Origin: Phaffia rhodozyma
Lineage: Eukaryota; Basidiomycota; Tremellomycetes; Cystofilobasidiales; Mrakiaceae
Assembly (NCBI GenBank): GCA_014706385.1
Contig: JACGZH010000001.1
Location: 1,922,001-1,986,000 of the forward strand
Length of the DNA stretch: 64,000 nucleotides
Direction: 5' to 3'
Shown here piece after piece: positions 1 to 11,600 of this stretch. How positions within the stretch are numbered: the stretch's first letter is position 1; each line of letters starts with the position of its first letter. Under the pieces are notes generated by a model. That model was not told the DNA's origin. It made no database searches and saw only the letters and a list, made by a program, of their open reading frames with translations. Made by a program: the position numbers and the translations under genes.

Positions 1-924
1 TAAGAGAAGAGTCGGATTGTGTTCTAAAAAGCAATTTATCCTGTTTGAAGAGGAGGCAGAAACAAACTCGTTCAAAAAGAATCTTTATTTTGGAGTGAAA
101 GGTATGCAGGGATAAGTAAGAGAAGGAGAGAACTGAAAAACTGACTTTCTCCTCTTCATATTGCTTGCATTTTAAGTCTATCATAGCAGCCTCCTGAGAG
201 GCACTTGTTGATGGTGTGGCTGAATGCGTCGAAGCAAGGTATTGATCGAGGCTAGAGTTTCAAAGCACATGTGTGTGTAAGGGTAGTTGATGACATGAAC
301 TCAATTTTCGCAAAAACTAGGACAGGTGCTTGATAACACTTACTGTACCAACGACTGTTTAAGTGCTGTTAAACTCTTACCTTCCTTCTGTGAGATGGAC
401 TGAGCTTTTTGAGCGCAAAGGAGCGCTTCATTCAGAGACTCTCCTTGCTGAACCAAATCTTGAATTCGAGAAAGAATTCTAGAGGTATGTTCGACCATGA
501 CGCAAACTGTTAGTGTGCCTGATACGAAAAACGACGCGCTGGAGATAATAGACTTCGGACTTGCGCGCTATCTGTTATTGTAGTAGGCTGCAACGCCAGT
601 ACGTCGCAAAGATCCGTCAAAGCCATGAGATTCACATCATCATCCAGTATGAGACTCTCAGGGAGCTTAGATTTGAAGTGTTGGTCTATCACAGAAACGT
701 ATGGTACCATCCGGACAAGTTATACGATCAGTCCTTCATGAGGCCAATTGACAGGCGTTTAAGAGCAACATACATATCGATTGATGGCTCGCTGTCTCGT
801 CCTGAACGGCCTGATCGAACGCAGATTGAACTATGGATAGCTGAGAAGACTTTAGTTTTCTTGTCCAAGGGCTATCAGACTCAGAGGGTGCCAAAGGAGC
901 TAGACGAGCTTTAGGAGTAAACAT
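1..924 (-). CDS. Unknown spliced coiled-coil protein (3' end outside window)
   Basis: I do not recognise this protein. The ATG at 924 opens an exon reading MFTPKARLAPLAPSESDSPW and running to a GTATGT donor near 764. Splicing to about 689 continues in frame with QHFKSKLPESLILDDDVNLM. A third exon near 505-345 (SRILSRIQDLVQQGESLNEA, then ALLCAQKAQSISQKEGKSL) joins, after a GTAAGT donor, to a segment around 260 (LDQYLASTHSATPSTSASQE). The third exon looks helical and possibly coiled coil. The reading frame stays open, or splices again, toward base 1, so the C-terminus is probably missing. The intron between exons 2 and 3 is the weakest point, with a non-consensus donor. It diverges from PEX8 across a 180 bp promoter. 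A small complex subunit (kinetochore, Mediator or BLOC type) is possible but unsupported. Confidence 0.45.
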
Positions 925-983
925 GGTTGATGGGACTCTGAAGAAGAATGACGGTTTGGGTTGAGAGTTCTGCCCGACATCTT

Positions 984-999
984 AAGATCACGTGATCTT
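984..999. promoter_or_regulatory. 16 bp perfect palindrome with CACGTG E-box in a divergent promoter
   Basis: AAGATCACGTGATCTT reads identically on both strands and carries the bHLH core CACGTG. It lies in the 180 bp between the start of the unknown minus-strand gene (924) and the PEX8 start (1105). Fungal bHLH factors of the Cbf1/Pho4/SREBP group bind CACGTG or TCACGTGA. That this site controls both genes is inference. Confidence 0.5.
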
Positions 1000-1104
1000 G
1001 CGGCCGGCTATTCGCCGTTGCCGTAAAGTCTCAAAACCCGGTCATCACCTTCTGTCTCATACACACATGCATACTTCTTGCTCAACACTACCTACATTCG
1101 ATCC

Positions 1105-3317
1105 ATGGCAATACTATCTACTCTTCCTCACCAACTGGCAACAGCTGCCTCACAGGATCTCGTTCCTTGGGCTAAAGATATCATCCAACCGGATCATTCT
1201 CTAACTAATCTCAGTCTTCTCCGTCAGGCTATTCAGACGGCTGTCTCTCTCAGGCTCACTCTCCCTCCACCTTCACGCGGATGGTTCAATCTTTGGTCAA
1301 ACTCCTCTAATCAGAGCATGACCGAATGGGCAAGAACGCTCTGTAATATATGGTCCAGCGATATTACAGCAAGTTCAGCCTCCAAACTAGCTGCTCTGAT
1401 TGGTCTATGGGAGGGACTATGCCTTGAGCAACAGGATGCCCGGTTGAGAAGAGAGGTCGAGGTCGAGGTTTTGGTCGCAATCGAGCTTGGGTTTCAGAAG
1501 CTCAAAACCGGTATGAAGGCCCTTGGAAAGCGGAAGGCCTCTGGTATGCGTGTCTTTTTGTGTCGTGTATATAGGTACTGCGCTGCTCTTATGGCTAAAA
1601 GGATCTTCTTTGTCATCAGATCGTCTGCCTCCTGTGGTGATCCTGGCAGCATCTGTGTTACCTCAGATCGATTTGACATCTATCGCTGCCTTAGAGACGA
1701 ATGTAAGCCAGGTTCCACTCTAACTGGCTTTTTCATCACTTTTACTGACGTCAACTCCATTACTCTCTTATTATCGGAAGGATATCCTCACCACAATAAT
1801 AGATCTCTTTCCTTCTTCTCTCGATGTCGAGGACCCCCTCGAATACTTAGACCTGGTGACTCTGATCCGGATAGTCATCAGCACTTTTGAACTGTCTCTT
1901 TCAGAAAAATCGTCTGTGAACACCCGACAGATTGTTCGGCTAAGCGAACGCCTACAAGAATACGCATTATCAATATCTCCGGAGTCGCTGGTTGACTCGA
2001 CAACAGGTTTGTATATTTACGTAGTCGCCTTTGTGAAGAAAACAAAGATCTCGTTAACGCATCTCTATGGAATTTTGTTCGATACTTAGCTATCAACCAG
2101 AAATATCAAGAGGGGCTCACCTCGCTTATACTTCCAATACACGAATCCTTGCTGGACCTTATCGCTTCATCCTCTCTTCCTTCCTTGGCATCATTTACGC
2201 TGTCTAAAAACATGTTGATGACGTTTCAAACATCCGCATCTCTGATCGACAAGCTTGGAGGGGTTTCTACCCATGTTGGACTTGGAAATGTCTGGTGGGG
2301 TCTGATTGATATGGCGTGTGGACCGCTGTGGTCGATGGAGCAAAGGACTTCAATGATACGCTCTCTGCGCGAGGGTGTCCGGAAGGGCGAGATAGGCGAG
2401 GTTTCTCGGATCAATTATCTTTTGTTGGTTGTAGAACAATTCGTTGGGGTAGATGTGTTCAAGGATGAGATATTGAGAGAACTCATCCTGCCCAACGTTT
2501 ATCCGTAAGTGTCTGGACTTCAGGTTTGGATGTCGATATAGGGTGCTGAATCACAATTTCATCTTGGGGTTTCCTCATGTCCATCCCGAGCCAGATATTT
2601 GGAGGATGACACATCCAAGGATGTGTTTGAATCTTCGCATTCGGTGATGCTTGCTATCTTCTCTGGAAGACTACGCTTTCCACGGTCGTCTGACCATGAT
2701 GATCTGAATGCCATATCGTCCGGGTCGGAGGAACTGATACTGAAATACTGTGACTGCCTGATAAGAGTAAGTCCGCTTTCTTCCATTGTTTCGTTCACTC
2801 TTCTGTCGTCAAGCGGGTGTCAATATCGTGTTGACATGTGCTATACGTTGTGCTCTCTGTTCTTCTGTCTGATAAGAATGCGCTCGCCAAGCGTCTCTCT
2901 ACCGAACAAGTCCAACATGCGTTCACCATACTCTTTAACCGAGCCTCCTCAGAATCTTCTCGAGTCGTGGAAGTTTGCCTTTACAAGATTGTCAATTCTT
3001 TCCCGGATATCCCTACCGATCGAGCGAGTCTTTCAGAAGATGACCAAATGCTTCCGCTAGTATATCTCTCTCTCTTGCCTACGATACCGTTCCCACTCTT
3101 GACAAAGTTTCTGGCTCAAGCAGAGGACATAATCTTCTCGCGCACTCTACCTCAGACATCTCGACGGGAAGAGATGGTCGAAGTAGTTTGGAACGGAATC
3201 AGTGATGGTCTTGGGGACGAAGGGAAAGAAATAGGGGTCGCATGGTGGTTGGAAATGAGAGAACGACTGAAGAGGGAGGCTAGGAGAGCAAGGCCGGAGT
3301 TCGGAGCAAAACTTTGA
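1105..3317 (+). CDS. PEX8: Peroxisome biogenesis factor 8 (PEX8-like, PTS1 AKL)
   Basis: This is a peroxin that in yeasts sits on the lumenal face of the peroxisomal membrane and links the docking and RING complexes for matrix-protein import. Six exons fit: 1105-1543, 1620-1702, 1781-2006, 2048-2504, 2595-2766 and 2877-3317, giving 605 residues in one frame. Two regions resemble the fungal Pex8 family from memory: the block around FESSHSVMLAIFS, and the C-terminal stretch ending in VAWWLEMRER. The protein ends EFGAKL, a canonical type-1 peroxisomal targeting signal, as in known Pex8 proteins. The ATG at 1105 is the first good start in frame; an upstream ATG near 992 is in another frame. The last intron is assigned to the acceptor before NALAKRL because a TGA blocks earlier ones. 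Confidence 0.75.
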
Positions 3318-3641
3318 TGCCATGATACATGTTTTCCGGAATAACTATCTCCTCGGCACAACAGTGTAAACCGGCTATATCGTGAGCGAGAACGGCATGG
3401 GAGAGAAAGACTCGCAAGGGGGGAGAGAATATTAAGACGATCGTTCAACAAAACTGATGACGGCTGACTGCGTGAGGATTAGGTTTCCGTCATTGTTGTC
3501 TTTCTTTCTTTCTCCCTTCTCTCTCTTTCTCACCCGTCCACCCATCCCTCTCTCCCCTCAGACGATCCTGGTTGATTGTCATCCCTTCATTCACTCCTTC
3601 CTATCCCCCCTCTCTTTCTCACATATACCTCAATTCTAAAA

Positions 3642-5355
3642 ATGCTCGTGTCAAACTCGCTTCTGGCCTTATCACTTCCAGTGATGATCATGGCTTCATC
3701 ATTCCAGCATGGCGGACTGTTCCGTCAGCACAAACACCCTAGGAGAGCCCTGGAGGCTTCCAAGTCTAACGAAGCTGTGCGGGCAGCTCAACCCTTTGTT
3801 ATCGAGAACTACGTAACTAAAGAAGATGTGGTCAGGCGGGAAAAGCACCTCGAGCGGAAGAGGAAGAGAGTCTCAAAGCGGAAAGTATGTTCGTCAGCCG
3901 CGTCTTCTGCCGTCCAGCCATCTTCGACCGTGAACGCTGCTTCGGCCACGACGACCCCCATGGCTGCCGCTACTACAGCTACTGCCGCCTCTTCTACCAT
4001 CAATACTCAATCAAGCTCTTATACTACTTCTGCTTCTGCTTCTGCTTCTACGGCCAAGGCTGTTACTCTATCGGCTGTGTCATCTGCGAGCTCGTACTCG
4101 TTCACGTCTGGATGGACGTGCTCTTCGACCTCGACTTCTGGCCTGACGAGCGTGTCTCTCAACACGGCCATCAAGGCTTCCAAGGGAAAGATTGGTACAA
4201 TTAACACATCCTCCCCGGATGGATCGACAGCACTAGCTGTAACTTATCTGGGTGGAAAGTACGGTAGTTCCGGTGGGATCAGTTACTATACAAAGTGGGA
4301 TGATTCTATCCGTTACGCAACAGAGATCGTGCTCGGTTATTCTGTTTACTTTACAGATGGTTTCCAGTGGGTTCAAGGTGGAAAGATGGTCGGTTCCTAC
4401 GGAGGTCAAGATGGAATCTATGGATGCTCCGGAGGTTCTCAGGAAAACAGAGGTATGTTTTAGGTTCTTTTCTCTCAAGAAAGGTCTGTCGTGGTCGGCC
4501 CTGGAACTAATTTATCTCTCGTCTGGTTAAATCGGTCTATAGACATCTGTAACTCAATTCGATTGATGTGGAGGACCAATGGGTAAGTCTCATCAAGAGA
4601 ATGAAAATGCTACATCGTTTGAACGTTCATATTGATGGTTGTGGAGGACCTTCTGTTCTGTTTTTGCTCATCAAAAGTGCTATGGAGATCTACACATACC
4701 TTCCCAAGACGGACGCGAATAAGGCCGCGTGCGAGGCTTCTGGATCCGGCTCGGTGTGCACAAATGATGATTATGGTCTAAGCTTCGGTCGAGGAAACGG
4801 ATACTGGAGTACCGGTTCGTGCCTCTTTCATGATGGTGTTGTTGGCAAGCTGAAGACGACCACCTAAACTGAGTTGATCAACATGATGCTGACTCTGATA
4901 ACTGGTTCCTTTCTAAAATCTTGAACTGGATGATGATTGTTTTAGGGAGCTGGCAGACTGTTCAGATCCATGTCAAACTGAACGATATTGGATCTGCCAA
5001 TGGATTCATGAAGCTCGTTGTCAACGGAGTTCAGACGATTGACGCTGAGAATGTGGAGCTCCGAGCGACGAGCGATCCTTTCTTCCAAGGGATGTTCGTT
5101 TCTGTAAGTATCGATTTTGCAAAACCTACACTGCCTTGTCTCTCAATCACCTGTGCTGAGACCGTTACTTTATTTGATGAAATTAATTATGAACAGACAT
5201 TCTTTGGCGGTAGCGGGTCTCAGTATGCTCCTTCTTCGGACCAGCATGCATAGTAAGTGCATTTCATGTGTGTATCGGTGGAAGCATCGTTCTGACCCTG
5301 TTCTATCTACAATTCCAACAGCTACAAGGACTTCAGCGTCGGAGTCATCGCATAG
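3642..5355 (+). CDS. Secreted polysaccharide lyase 14-like protein, copy A
   Basis: Predicted extracellular carbohydrate-active protein of 411 residues from six exons (3642-4452, 4543-4582, 4678-4814, 4946-5103, 5197-5252, 5322-5355). The hydrophobic N-terminus looks like a signal peptide. A very basic stretch follows (KHLERKRKRVSKRK, with dibasic sites that Kex2-type proteases could cut), then a Ser/Ala/Thr-rich linker suited to O-mannosylation. The C-terminal half is the fold seen in fungal PL14/alginate-lyase-like proteins: a GGKM loop, CSGGSQ, a RLMWR strand, YTYLP, YGLSFGRGNGYWSTGSW, and a final YYKDFSVG strand. The substrate cannot be told from sequence. It is the longer member of a tandem pair with the gene at 6395 and shares its splice positions except one. 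Confidence 0.75.
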
Positions 5356-6394
5356 ATCTGAGGAAATTCACGAAACCTTTTCTCTTTTCTCTTTCTATAC
5401 CTCTTCTGATCACATCACTTGATAAGACAGAGTCTGCGCTCTACCGATTCTTTTATTTTCTTGATCCTCGATTTTTGTAAAGTCGAGTTGTGTCTGTCCT
5501 TGAAGGACGGCGTTCTTTTTGTTTCTTTGAATACAGACAGCAGTGCTGCTTGTTTCTTCCTCTTCTTTCTGATTCATTCTTTTCCTGTCTTACTCCGTTA
5601 TGATATCACGTTATTCCCATCAGACTGGTCTCAAGTGAAAGAGCAGATATAAAGCGGGTCGTCCTTATTCTATACGGTATAAATGAAGCTTCACGTTCTT
5701 CCGGTCACTTGACTAGCAACATAATTAAAACCAACCAATTACACGTGGGATGGCGGGGTAAAGTTCATCGGCCCGGGTTAGTCCCTGACCCAACAATATC
5801 AAGTTCCAGACCGTACTAAACGCCGACAGTGCTTATTTCTGTCGGAGTCCTGGAGTCCCGGTGCCCCGGTGCCTGAGCTTGCCCGCCTCCGCCTTCCTCG
5901 CAGGCTGAACATCGTTCGAACAAATGGCTCCTTCCAGTTATATCCTGAGTAAACAACAGAATGAATAGGACAAACATTCGGTACCAAAACACACATATAT
6001 GGCGCACACCCGTACCCTTAGCGCACGCGGGTGCACTCAAGCTCACACCCCAAGACACGTTTCCTAAGGAAGAAGGCAAACTCAGAATACCAAATAAAAG
6101 AGGCCGAACACCTACTACCCGAAATCGTTAGGTTCGGTGTCGAAACGTGCACGGGATAGAAGAGAATGTCCCTCCGATGAAACAGTGCGCGCCTTTCGGG
6201 GTCGCAATGAATGTCTGAGACGGAAAACTCAACGAGAACGTTCAAAATGATCGGATGGGCGAGACAAATCTCTCCTCTCTTTCCTTCTTTCTCTGTAAAA
6301 TACACCCACTCTCTTTGCTTTCCCTCGATTTCTTCCCCCTCTTTCGTTCCTCATCGAATATCCTCCAGAAAGATACCGACCCTCTCCTACTCAG
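5356..6394. other. Intergenic region between the two PL14-like genes
   Basis: About 1 kb with no convincing coding exon. It holds the 3' end of copy A, a GC-rich middle with a 7 bp-stem inverted repeat at 5823-5845 (CCGACAG, 9 nt loop, CTGTCGG), a direct CCGGTGCC doublet just after it, and a pyrimidine-rich stretch at 6275-6390 leading to the start of copy B. Such C/T-rich leaders are common upstream of fungal starts. Confidence 0.5.
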
Positions 6395-7861
6395 ATGCTC
6401 GTTCAAAAGTCACTCCTCCTTCTCGCTACCTTACTTTCTCCTCTTGGTGCGCTCGCCGCTCCAGTAGAAGTTTCGGATCTTGATGGCCGAGCTACCAGCT
6501 TCAACTACCTCTCCGGCTTCAGAACGACCACCTCTGGATCCTCCTCGCTCTCGAAAGTTACCCTAGCGAACGCCCTCCAGGCTTCGGTCGGCAAAGCTGG
6601 AGGGTCAATCACCAAGAGGACACCAGACGGTTCCCAGGCTCTGGCGGTCACCTACAAGGCTGGTGTGGCTGCCAGTGCGTCTGGAATGAGCTACTACACA
6701 AACTGGAGCGACGACATCAAGAACGCAAAGGAAATCGTCCTGACCTATAAAGTCTACTTTGCCCCCGGATTCGATTGGGTTCTCGGAGGAAAGATGTGAG
6801 CGTCTTCTCAGCTTGATTGGCTGAATACGTTTTTTTTCTCTTCGTTTCCCTCTACTAACGTGTCTTCCCGGGTTCTCTGGTAGGATTGGAATGTACGGTG
6901 GATCCTCCGGATTCTACACTTGCTCGGGTGGAAGCCAAGTTGGTCGAGGTTCGTTTCTCGCTCAATTCTCTTCATACGCATTAGTCTACATTCTTACCGC
7001 AGCTGCTGACATCCATTATACCGAACCCTAATAGATACCTGCTACACTATCCGACTCATGTGGCGAGCCAATGGGTCAGTTTCTCTCCCAACAAGTGTAC
7101 TCACCGTCAGATTCTGATGAAACATGTTGGGCTGACCTTCACACTTTCCTCGACAAACTCACAGCGCTATGGAGGTATACACCTACCTTCCCATGACGGA
7201 CGCCAACAAGGCCTCGTGCGAGGCTTCTGGATCCGGCGCCGTTTGCAACAACGACGCTTACGGTCTAAGCTTCGGTCGAGGAAACGGATACTGGTCAACC
7301 GGTTCGTTCAGCCTGTCCTTCTCTTTGGATTTTCTCCGTAAAAATTTAAAGCGTGCTAAGTCTATCATTGTGTTCTTCTCATGCTGTGCCTACAGGTCGA
7401 TGGCAGACCGTTCAGCAACACTACCGACTGAACGATGTCGGTCAGAACAACGGGTTTATCAAGCTCATCGTCGACGACCAGGAAGTCATCAGCGCTTACA
7501 ACCTCGAAATCAGAGAAAACTCAGCCGCCGGGTTCAAGGGAACCTTTGTCTCTGTACGTACTGTCCCTCCTTTCTTCTTCTCACTTTGGGGTCCATAGCA
7601 AGCCAATAGAAATTTGGAAAACTTACTAGATTGATATACGCCCCTCTGTACAGACCTTCTTCGGTGGTCACGAATCCGAGTGGGCTCCCTCGACCGAGCA
7701 GCACGCCTTGTATGTCTTCTTCTTCTCGTCTTTCCTTGTTCGCGTTTGAGATCTCTTTCCATCAACCGCAAATCCTGATGTCCCTTTTTGCGCTTTGATC
7801 CCCCGTTTGCCTGATCATGTTCAGCTACAAGGGTTTCAGCGTCGGTGTTGTCGGATACTAA
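6395..7861 (+). CDS. Secreted polysaccharide lyase 14-like protein, copy B
   Basis: Paralogue of the gene at 3642, 297 residues from seven exons (6395-6795, 6884-6948, 7035-7074, 7165-7301, 7396-7553, 7654-7709, 7825-7861). A classic signal peptide (LLLLATLLSPLGALAAP) is followed almost at once by the PL14-like domain. The basic propeptide and Ser/Ala-rich linker of copy A are absent. Shared blocks are SYYTNWSDDI, GGKM, CSGGSQ, RLMWRANG, YGLSFGRGNGYWSTG and YKGFSVGV. DNA identity is very high around 7223-7294 against 4736-4806. It has one extra intron (6796-6883, inside the GGKM codons) that copy A lacks. Likely exported and active on an acidic polysaccharide; activity and substrate are inference. 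Confidence 0.77.
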
Positions 7862-8692
7862 TCCACCCAAAACTGGAACGTCTCGCCACTCTTCTTTCTT
7901 CTCCTTTACTTCGTTATGTCTATTTTCGGTGTCGTCTTATATCAGTTTAACCAAAACTAAGATGCTCAGGTTGCTCAGGTTCGTTGTGGATTCGGTCTCG
8001 CTATCAAAATCGTCCATCGTTTACCGTTCGCTAGTCCGTTCCGTTTTTGCTTTTCAGTATCTCTTTTTTGCTGTTGTTTTGTTTCGTTTTATTTGGGCTT
8101 TAGGGTTTGCTTCCCTTTTTCTTTTCTTCTTTTCGCTCGCCTGCTTCTTCATTTTTGGGTTATAAGGGTTTCAAACGTTTGACTTGGTCGCATCTCTTGT
8201 GTAAAAAAAAACATATAAAAATTTATCATATCGGTTATTATCGAACCCTGCAAGCGACGCCTGGATCAAAATCTTTCATGTTGCCAGTCGGCCTGGATGA
8301 TAGGCTCGGATTGTACATATACATATATACTGTTCACTTTAAAAATTCACAGAAGAAATGGAAAAAAAAGGAAAACAGGGCAAAGCCAAGAGATCAGGCA
8401 AAGGAAAGGAGGGACTATTGGGAGGAAGCGAAGGATGCAAAAGGAGGATCGAAATGGCGATCAGGATATCGACCTTTTTGACAGGGCAATCGACCAACAG
8501 ACAAACGTGAAGAGAAGAAGATAGTTGGAGAGAGGTTTCAAAGAGACATGCGTTAATTTTCCCTACGAGGGTATCGGTAAACCTGCTTCGATCTGACCAC
8601 CATCATCACCATCATCATCATCATCATCACCGAAAGAATAAAGAGAAAGCGATCAGAGGTAATAATCAACATATCTCCTAAGGACCAAATGA
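7862..8692. other. 3' intergenic region between PL14 copy B and CAF-1
   Basis: Convergent 3' ends. The first half is T-rich and probably the 3' UTR of the PL14-like gene. The second half is purine-rich. A (CAT)n microsatellite sits near 8599-8630. No coding exon is supported here. Confidence 0.5.
8599..8630. repeat. (CAT)n microsatellite
   Basis: Imperfect run of CAT/CAC triplets, about ten units, just downstream of the CAF-1 stop codon and so in its 3' UTR. No coding frame is supported through it. Confidence 0.8.
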
Positions 8693-11600
8693 CTATAGAG
8701 AACTAACCCAGGCCTCATCGACCACTTTCCAAGGACTTCCATCCGTCTTTCCAACTCGTTTCGCTCTCTTCTTCAGTTCCTCCGTTAGTTGGACTTTCGT
8801 GATCCCAGCCGACTTGAAAGCCTCCTGAAGATCTGCCAACAACAAAAATTGAGGTTTGCTCGAGCGAGCTACAATCTCTACAAATTGTGCCAAGTATTGG
8901 GTCGGGAATGGCGTCTTCGGCGCGCGTGGTCGGGCAGTTAGGTTCTGTACTGAGGAAGAATTTCCATCTATGGGCGACACCGATAACGGATGTGTCGTCA
9001 GCTTTGGTTTCTGTTTTGTTTTCAAACTCGCTGATGAATGGGTTTGGTTGGCGGCGTTAGTGGTAGAGGAAGTGGTAGACGGAGGAGGCATTGTGCCATT
9101 GAGATGAGATGAGCCGTTGGTGAGGGAATTTTGGAAACCATTGGCAGCGGATGATGAATTTTGCACACGAGCAGCCGGGCGAATAGACTCGGCCACATAA
9201 GTGAACGGATCCAAGCCAAGGGGGGTGTCTGTCGGTTGAAAGTCATTTTCATATCAGATCAGTTTGAACGAAATTTACCGTCAGTCAGCTTTCCTGCAGC
9301 TGGCCGATTATATTGATAAAAGTGACCAAGAGGAACAAAACACACCATTGAGGAATTGTATTTGATAGCCTTGGAATATATCCGAAGGGCACAGCCCGAG
9401 AGTTTGTTCAAAGTAAGGACCCCGAACTACCGGGACGAGCGGTTGAATCTCTCTCTTCTTGAACTTTGTACTCTTCTCCTTCCTTCTTTTTGCTCCCTCA
9501 ACGTCCTCTGTAGCTACAACAGCCACCGCCGGAGTCGCAATCTCATCATCTGGACCCCCTAAAGCTTCATCATCGGAAACAAAGAACCCATCTTCGTCCT
9601 CGGAGTCAGCGTCATCGTCCCCATCGAAATCATCATCCTGCGAATCTGTATCCCACATCGTCCCATCGGCGCCGTTCGCGCCTCCGGTAGACTTCTTTGG
9701 TCTAGGACTGCCTCCGGAGAGAGATTGAACGTCTTCTCCATCCTCATCCTCTTCTTCCCAGTCACCCCCGGAATCATATGAGTAGTCAAAGTGAGTCATA
9801 TCCTGAGCGAACGGCGTTCTAGGTCCGATAAGTGTTGAGCTTTGGGTCCATGTACCTACAGGAAAATATGGACGAGCCACTCAGCTGATGTCTTCGAGAG
9901 GGAGGAAAGAGCAAGAACCCAACTCAGATCAGAAGAAAATGCAGACTAACCAAAGTATGCCGGTCGAATATCTTCCCTGAACTGCAAGAACTTTCTCTTG
10001 AAGAGCCTTTGATTACTTAACTGGGCTGTGATCTGATGAGGGTCTCCGGTACCTGCTATCTCCGCATCCTGTGATTGAGCCACAACGTCTCTGACCGATA
10101 GTTTCACCGCTCCAGTTTTGATGGCGCTGGACGGATAAACAACACGATGAGGTATGCGCGATGGTGCTACACCGGAGAGAAAGCTGCTCAGAAGGTCTAC
10201 AAATTTTGGAACGATCAAGAGGGAAAGAGGAAAGTAAGTGGTCACGAATACACAGGTTTCAAGAACATTAAACCAAGATCTAGAAGATAAAGAAGAACAA
10301 TTTAAATCGACACGCCGACATACCTCGAGCGCTCATGCATTCCATATCTACGTCCATACTATCACTAAGTTCGATCCCGTTCTTCAGCATGTTATCCTTT
10401 TCCACCTTAAACCTATTGATGGGTGCCATTTCTACGTCTTTCCTCTGTACAAAAGGCAAAAACGTCTTTTCAAAGTCGGAAACTTTATCGAAAAGATAGA
10501 ATGCAAGTTCAGCCGCCCATTACGTCGACTCGAAAACTTGGTCAAAATGTGATGCGCACCCTGGATGGTTGCTTGTCGAAGTGGCTTTTCGACTGGCTCG
10601 GGCTTTTTGAAGAAAGATCTCAGGGCAGCAGCCTGTTTGTTTTTCACCTGTGGATTTCCATCGACATGGTGAAAAGATAGATCAGCTTGGTCGACAGAAT
10701 TTAATTTCACTAGACGTTTGGTCGAGACAAAGAATAAACAGCCTACCTCTGCCTCTCTATCTTCCTTCGCTTTCTTGTCTCGGAGAGAAGATTCTTTGGC
10801 TGCCAGTTTTTTTGTTTTTTCCGCTTCCTGTATTTCAGAAATATATATGAATTAATTCCTAACCAGCATTGCGAAGAAGAGTGTGGAATGATGACAAAAA
10901 AGAATAAGAAATGCTGACTCTAGCTAGTCTCTCGGCATCCTATGCAAAAAGGAAGAGGAGACAAACGTAAGGACACCAGCTTGCCTACTCGATCGGAATT
11001 ATTACAAGACGCCTTACCTTCAATGCTTTCTCTGCTGCCTTCTCTGCCAATTTTTCTGCTTTCTGAGCTTCTTTCTGGGCTTCTTTCTCGGCATCCTTCA
11101 TGTTGTTGGATAAAGAATGATAATATCAGTATAGAACTAGAACGTTGTCAGGGTGATAGAAAGACGAGAGCTGCACCTCTAGTTTCTTCATCTTCTTGCG
11201 GGGGCTTTGTGAAGGTGACTTGGTCTCTACCTGCTCGACCACTTTCGCTATCAGAGTTCCAGCCTTCTCCTTTGTCTACGATAAAGCGGAATGAGATTAA
11301 TCGTACGCCGGTCTCTACAGAACACCTTCGATGACATACCTTTGCGTTTCCTCCAGATGGGTTGCCTGATAGAATTCGGGTCCTTTCCAGTTGATCAAGA
11401 TTGTCCCAGATTGACTTGCAAGCGTCTCTGACCTAATGAAGACAAAAGCACAATGGATCTATGTCAGACTTGCAATATAGATCAACAAGCTTATGTGATA
11501 TATAGACAAACCTCTAAGCGCTCTTGAAATCTGGCCTCTAATTGAACCAGTGAGTCTGCTGGAAGGTGTTCTTTACGGCCATTTGCCTCCCATCGCCATA

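Noticed and set aside
992..1204. ORF starting at 992 as the PEX8 start
   Set aside because: It is in another frame. The in-frame ATG for PEX8 is at 1105, and the 605-residue spliced protein closes only from there.
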